A stretch of 9,226 nt of DNA. Origin: Endozoicomonas sp031844845. GTDB lineage: Bacteria; Pseudomonadota; Gammaproteobacteria; Pseudomonadales; Endozoicomonadaceae. Numbering within the stretch: the first letter of the stretch is position 1; the number at the start of each line of letters is the position of its first letter. A program made the translations under genes and the position numbers. The DNA lies in contig NZ_JAVRMB020000426.1 of assembly GCF_031844845.1 (NCBI RefSeq), positions 1 through 9,226 of the forward strand, read 5' to 3'. The notes under the pieces were generated by a model. The model ran no database searches. It had not been told where the DNA came from and saw only the letters and a list, made by a program, of their open reading frames with translations. This document shows, piece by piece, positions 5,781 through 9,226 of the stretch.

Positions 5781-5812
5781 TCTCCTGACAGGAATAGAAT
5801 GGGCTCAGGAGA
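5781..5812 (-). promoter_or_regulatory. Inverted repeat that would hide the RAYT ribosome-binding site
   Basis: TCTCCTGA at 5781-5788 and TCAGGAGA at 5805-5812 are perfect 8-bp arms separated by 16 nt. On the minus-strand transcript the downstream arm contains the AGGAG ribosome-binding site of the RAYT gene, and the upstream arm is complementary to it. Folding would block initiation. It might also serve as a transposase-recognised hairpin. Confidence 0.5.
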
Positions 5813-5824
5813 AAAGTAAGTTAT

Positions 5825-6059
5825 TTGCTCAGAGAGTCAAGTTTATGGGTGTCCTATTTCTTTTGCTATTTCTTTTCAGTTTATGGGTGTCCTATTTCTT
5901 TGCTATTTCTTTGCTCAGAGAGTCAAGTTTATGGGTGTCCTATTTCTTTCTTCTTTTCTCATGGGTGTCCTATTTCTTTGTCTATTTCTTTTGTTTCTAG
6001 TTTATGGGTGTCCTATTTCTTTCAGTTTATGGGTGTCCTATTTCTTTCACTATTTCTTT
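5825..6059 (+). repeat. Array of six 19-bp repeats in a pyrimidine-rich tract
   Basis: ATGGGTGTCCTATTTCTTT occurs identically six times, starting at 5845, 5883, 5931, 5961, 6004 and 6029, all in one orientation. Intervals are 38, 48, 30, 43 and 25 bp, so this is not a simple tandem repeat. The sub-unit CTATTTCTTT occurs four more times alone, at 5866, 5903, 5982 and 6050. A longer unit beginning TTGCTCAGAGAGTCAAG is duplicated exactly over 39 bp at 5825-5863 and 5911-5949. Reading frames through the array encode MGVLFL-type peptides in different frames, so the tract is not coding. It lies upstream of the RAYT start and may consist of sites related to that transposase; I have a loose recollection of GGACACCCAT-type repeats near RAYT genes, which is weak support. 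Confidence 0.85.
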
Positions 6060-6095
6060 CATTTCTTGGTTATTATTTTCCGTGAAAGAAAATTA

Positions 6096-6164
6096 CCACG
6101 GAGGCACAGAGACACACACGGAGAAGAGAAAAAGCTTTTCCTCTGTGTCTCCGTGCCTCTGTGG
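6096..6164. repeat. 69-bp inverted repeat (dispersed CACGGAG/CTCCGTG-type element)
   Basis: Arms 6096-6116 and 6144-6164 pair over 21 bp with one A-C mismatch and one G-T pair, and pairing continues imperfectly towards an AAAAGCTTTT centre. Each arm is built of short related units (CACGGAG, CACAGAG, GAGACACA). I recognise CCACGGAGGCACAGAG-like sequence as a repeat seen between genes in many bacteria, but cannot name the family from sequence alone. A further ACACGGAGAA lies at about 6226-6235. It probably represents a non-coding mobile or REP-like element in the flank next to the RAYT remnant. Confidence 0.75.
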
Positions 6165-6417
6165 CCAAATCTTCCATGGCAGAGGGTGACGAAACCATCG
6201 TCATGAGCATTTGTGTATTAAAAAAACACGGAGAAAAATAGCAAGTAGCAGTGAACTATTGTTGGTGAAACTGGTCTGTTGGTATGTGGTTCTCTAGTTT
6301 ATTTGCACTTTTTGTATTACTCCGGCATCTCGTATTTCCACAATATTAAAAACCTTTTTTTTGAACTGATAGTTGCCAGATATTGTTTTTTATTTTTATG
6401 AAGTGGGCAGAATAATA
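6165..6417. other. Gene-free stretch before the ankyrin-repeat gene
   Basis: No credible coding frame is seen on either strand. The region is AT-rich, with a T8 run at 6355-6362 and a short GACGA/TCGTC inverted repeat at about 6188-6202. A promoter for the ankyrin gene should lie here, but I see no pair of -35 and -10 boxes good enough to mark. Confidence 0.5.
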
Positions 6418-8514
6418 ATGAATGAAGTCTATCGGAAAACTATCCTTCCTGATCAAGTTGGTACATTATTTGAAAATAATGCGAATCATTTCAGGAGGTC
6501 GCGGAGTGGTCGTACTATTATTGTTGCATCCGATCCTGTCGGCCAAAATTGTCCGAGCAATGTTGGCTGCTCATTAAAAAACGCTGACAAACGAATAAAA
6601 GACTCACATATTGAATCAGTCAAAACTGGTTGTTCAAAACTGGCTGTAAATCAATACTGCTTTTTGACAGGGCCGCGGCCAAATAATTTAAAAGAATTAT
6701 TGCGCTATACCAAAAGAGATGGTTTTACTCTTGAAGAAATAGCAATCGGATTTGATGTTGTTAAAAAAAAATCACCAAATGGTGGTGTGGCCTATACTTT
6801 TTGTCCCGCTTCAGAATTTACTGTTGGTAAACAGTTACAATGTATATCTGAGAAGTATTCAGTAGGATTGAAGGCTGAAGTATTTTCAGGTCTTGATATA
6901 AAGGCTGTGTGGAGTTATTCGTCTGCATTTGAAAAAATAATACGGGGCAATAAAGATCTCCTTCTGGAAAAACATTCCATTTTTCATGAGTGGTTGAACA
7001 CAATTGATAAGCATGGATTAAATCATCCTTTGAAATGGATTCAATGGGTGGGTCAGGCATTAAGGGGTAATTCTGATGATAAGAGAGTGAGACTGGCAGC
7101 CTGGTGGTTGGATTTTTCCATGATCAAAGCTGGCTCTGTTGCAGGTAATAGTGGAAATCAGGGAAAAGCTCAAAAACGCCCCCGTTCTGACAGTTGCAGC
7201 ACTGAATTACCCGAAAAAGCTGCCAGAAAAGAGCGTTCCACTATTACTAATAACAGAGCCATCAAAGCTACTGAAGGATTGAATAACGACGATAAAAGAA
7301 ATGAGAGTTTATTTGAAGAAGAGACGTTTTGCTGGAGACGGTATATTAAACAGCAGCAAACTGTCGATAATGGTCAGGATATTTCCGGTAGGGAGACAAT
7401 AAAAGAACAGGATAGGGGGGGCGGTAGAATCGGTAAAAAAAAATCTGGTACAAGAATTGATACTAGAAAAAGAAGAATTCATCAGAAAGAGATCCCTGAT
7501 GGTGGAAAACAACGGAAAGTCAGTGGTCTGGGTGGTAGTGAATATAGCGAAATTCGAACATTAACTTTTAATAAAGATTTACCTACATCAAGTAATGCTT
7601 TATCTGGCGGTGATCGGATCGCACTGATGGCTGCCCTGAGAAATAAAATCGGCGATAAAATCAATTCTGCTAATTCTTTCTGCTTAAATAGCACCCCATA
7701 TTTTCTTAAGAAACATAGATCAACAGGTTCAACTCCTTTGATTGAAATGATTGCCCATGTTTATGACCAATCATCTGGAAGATATAATCCGGTTAGTGAG
7801 GTTTATGAGGCTACACATGGTTTTCCGTTTCTGGAGAAAATGCTAGGTGAACTCTCAGAATACGCAAAAATAAAACCAGAAATGGCAAGACAATACATTA
7901 ATTTTGTTGATGATGATGGTGATACGGCTTTAAATTGTGCTGCTTCAAGAGGGTTGTACTATTATTTTGACATTTTGGTTGAGGCTGGTGCCGATATCAA
8001 TAAGGAGAAAAGGACGACGTCATTTCATCAGGCACTTACAAAATCAGTTTCTGAATATGGGGAAAATAATTACTTTTGTCTCAGGGAACTTATTGGTTCG
8101 ATAGAAAAAACGTTGGGAAATGATTATTTGAAAGGTGTTATTAATAAACCATCAGAAATTAAGAAAGGCGATATTGTTATTCGTCAAACTGTTCTGCACT
8201 ATGCCCTTAGTAGAATGTTTAGTGATCATCTTGAGATTGTTGATCTTTTGCTGAAATACGGCGCTAACCCTGATGTTGTCGATCAAGGTGGTCGTTCAGC
8301 GCTGGATTATGCCATGGGCTTGTCATATTCAAAAGAAAGGGCAGGAATTATTAAAGTAGTTATTGGTCGTGCATCTGATGACAATATAATGGCATTGTCT
8401 GGTAAAATTTTGAGTGGCCTGTTGTCGGGAGTGAATGAAGCTGATATGGAGTGTTTATGTGATGAGCTTGGAAGTAGATCTGGGTGCTCGAACGGGACTG
8501 GCCGTTTTGAATAG
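6418..8514 (+). CDS. Ankyrin-repeat protein with unrecognised N-terminal region, possible effector
   Basis: This is a 698-residue protein from the ATG at 6418; an upstream TTG at 6373 is in frame but less likely. Residues of about 1-240 match nothing I know, with short Trp-rich patches (PLKWIQWVGQAL, LAAWWLDFSM). Residues of about 240-390 are basic and polar, probably disordered, with KAQKRPRSD and a Lys/Arg cluster at about 340-367. Residues of about 498-650 hold degenerate ankyrin repeats: DGDTALNCAASRGLYYYFDI, then LVEAGADIN; TVLHYALSR, then EIVDLLLKYGANPDVVD; GGRSALDYA. Ankyrin repeats bind proteins, and bacterial copies are often effectors aimed at eukaryotic hosts; that role is inferred here. 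No signal peptide or membrane segment is evident. The gene is AT-rich compared with its neighbours, suggesting transfer, and contains two A9 runs and one G7 run. It stands alone and converges on the amidotransferase gene. Confidence 0.8.
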   Translation: MNEVYRKTILPDQVGTLFENNANHFRRSRSGRTIIVASDPVGQNCPSNVGCSLKNADKRIKDSHIESVKTGCSKLAVNQYCFLTGPRPNNLKELLRYTKRDGFTLEEIAIGFDVVKKKSPNGGVAYTFCPASEFTVGKQLQCISEKYSVGLKAEVFSGLDIKAVWSYSSAFEKIIRGNKDLLLEKHSIFHEWLNTIDKHGLNHPLKWIQWVGQALRGNSDDKRVRLAAWWLDFSMIKAGSVAGNSGNQGKAQKRPRSDSCSTELPEKAARKERSTITNNRAIKATEGLNNDDKRNESLFEEETFCWRRYIKQQQTVDNGQDISGRETIKEQDRGGGRIGKKKSGTRIDTRKRRIHQKEIPDGGKQRKVSGLGGSEYSEIRTLTFNKDLPTSSNALSGGDRIALMAALRNKIGDKINSANSFCLNSTPYFLKKHRSTGSTPLIEMIAHVYDQSSGRYNPVSEVYEATHGFPFLEKMLGELSEYAKIKPEMARQYINFVDDDGDTALNCAASRGLYYYFDILVEAGADINKEKRTTSFHQALTKSVSEYGENNYFCLRELIGSIEKTLGNDYLKGVINKPSEIKKGDIVIRQTVLHYALSRMFSDHLEIVDLLLKYGANPDVVDQGGRSALDYAMGLSYSKERAGIIKVVIGRASDDNIMALSGKILSGLLSGVNEADMECLCDELGSRSGCSNGTGRFE

Positions 8515-8520
8515 AAGATA

Positions 8521-8574
8521 TGGCAATCGGAAATAAATAGTTGTGGACTATAGCTCCACAACTCAGGTTTGCCA
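8521..8574. terminator. Nested inverted repeat between convergent genes, possible two-way terminator
   Basis: The inner arms GTTGTGGA (8540-8547) and TCCACAAC (8555-8562) pair perfectly around a 7-nt loop. The outer arms TGGCAA (8521-8526) and TTGCCA (8569-8574) also match. The structure fills the gap between the ankyrin gene and the amidotransferase gene, which face each other. T tracts are weak, so termination is inferred mostly from position. Confidence 0.4.
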
Positions 8575-8619
8575 TTAAATGTTGCTGCACGGCCAGAATA
8601 AGACGTTAAGGTGACACCA

Positions 8620-9226
8620 TCAACAGAGTTCACCCTGACTAAACACCACCATTTCGCCAGGCTGAATAGGATGCCAGGTTTCATCAATGGTTAACGGGGC
8701 GGTTGCAACAACGGTCACTACATCATTTTCTGTGGTTTCCCTGGAGAAATCCACGGTGATATCAGCATCTTTCAGACTGGCCTGATCAAAAGGGGCTCTC
8801 CGTGTTATCCAGTTCAGCCGGGTGCTGCAGTAGCAAAACAGGTAGCGGGAGTCGGTCAGCAGCATATTGAATACACCCAGCTCCCTGAGCTGATCGCAAA
8901 GTTTCTGAATAAAACGCTGGATACTGGTGTGCCGCTTCGGAGGCTTGGCAAAACGTTCCCGAATCTGATCCATTATCCAGCAAAAGGCGTGCTCACTGTC
9001 CGTAGTGCCTACTGGAAAATAGTGTTTCAATGGAAACTTCTTGATACCTTTTAACTGGCCGTTATGGGCAAAGGTCCAGTATTTTCCCCAAAGCTCCCGG
9101 GTAAATGGGTGGGTGTTTTCCAGGGCGATTCTTCCGGCATTTGCCTGACGAATATGGCTGACCACAATGTTACTTTTGATGGGGTAGCGACACACCAGGT
9201 TGGCAATTTCAGAATCACAGCTGGGG
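8620..9226 (-). CDS. yafJ: Class II glutamine amidotransferase, YafJ-like, N-terminus outside the window
   Basis: The frame is open to the right edge, and reading from it gives PSCDSEIANLVCRYPIKSN, which aligns with the interior of YafJ. The GTG at 9195 is therefore internal, and the catalytic N-terminal Cys lies beyond the window. About 202 residues are present of roughly 255. Signature blocks are VVSHIRQANAGRIALENTHP, FTRELWGKYWTFAHNGQL, PVGTTDSEHAFCW, LGVFNMLLTDSRYLFCYCST and WITRRAPF. His-Ile-Arg-Gln-Ala-Asn and the HNGQL and TTDSE segments form the glutaminase pocket of Ntn-type amidotransferases, which release ammonia from glutamine. The acceptor for YafJ is not well defined. It has the character of a conserved chromosomal gene and marks this side as host DNA. 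The C-terminus, ending in GEMVVFSQGELC, looks complete. Confidence 0.93.
   Translation of the reverse strand, partial: PSCDSEIANLVCRYPIKSNIVVSHIRQANAGRIALENTHPFTRELWGKYWTFAHNGQLKGIKKFPLKHYFPVGTTDSEHAFCWIMDQIRERFAKPPKRHTSIQRFIQKLCDQLRELGVFNMLLTDSRYLFCYCSTRLNWITRRAPFDQASLKDADITVDFSRETTENDVVTVVATAPLTIDETWHPIQPGEMVVFSQGELC

Noticed and set aside
5825..6059. CRISPR array
   Set aside because: The repeats are short, spacers are irregular (6-29 bp) and are low-complexity fragments of the repeat itself, and no cas gene is present.
5734..6206. Overlapping plus-strand frames encoding MGVLFL/WVSYFF-rich hydrophobic peptides
   Set aside because: They arise from the 19-bp repeat array read in three different frames; no frame is preserved across copies and none has a convincing ribosome-binding site.
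8307..8687. 126-residue minus-strand frame across the ankyrin gene end
   Set aside because: It overlaps two well-supported genes and the nested inverted repeat and has no recognisable domain.

Overview
The window reads as the right-hand part of an integrated phage-like element (about 1 to 5.56 kb) followed by flanking host DNA (about 5.56 to 9.23 kb). The host looks like a gammaproteobacterium. The YafJ-type glutamine amidotransferase at the right edge is close to the enterobacterial form as I remember it, and the SSB OB-fold is close to that of E. coli. An ankyrin-repeat protein, a REP-associated tyrosine transposase (RAYT) remnant and dispersed repeats would suit a large-genome, possibly host-associated marine lineage such as Endozoicomonas. 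That genus-level guess is inference from gene content only.

Positions 1-1780, plus strand, carry a DNA-recombination cluster: the 3' part of a phage-type protein that I place tentatively among recombination/annealing proteins, a small hypothetical protein, a single-stranded DNA-binding protein with a glutamine-rich tail, and a very basic 46-residue peptide. The first three are tightly packed with good ribosome-binding sites and look like one transcript. Positions 1840-3856, plus strand, hold three Rha-like (phage regulatory/antirepressor) genes of different completeness and a 55-residue possible ribbon-helix-helix protein. The starts of the last three genes share a near-identical leader, and strong hairpins lie in front of the first and third Rha-like genes. 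Positions 3873-5495, minus strand, encode a 540-residue large serine recombinase, the probable integrase.

Immediately behind the integrase start is the first 75 codons of a RAYT transposase (5549-5776, minus), cut off at its HUH catalytic motif. The simplest reading is that the element integrated inside the RAYT gene and that the junction lies around 5550-5567. Upstream of the RAYT start, 5777-6417 has no credible gene. It contains a small inverted repeat that would sequester the RAYT ribosome-binding site, six copies of a 19-bp motif in a pyrimidine-rich array, and a 69-bp near-perfect inverted repeat.

Positions 6418-8514, plus strand, encode a 698-residue protein with degenerate C-terminal ankyrin repeats, a long basic/disordered middle and an N-terminal region I do not recognise. 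It converges on the 5'-truncated YafJ-like gene (8620-9226, minus) across a nested inverted repeat that may be a shared terminator.
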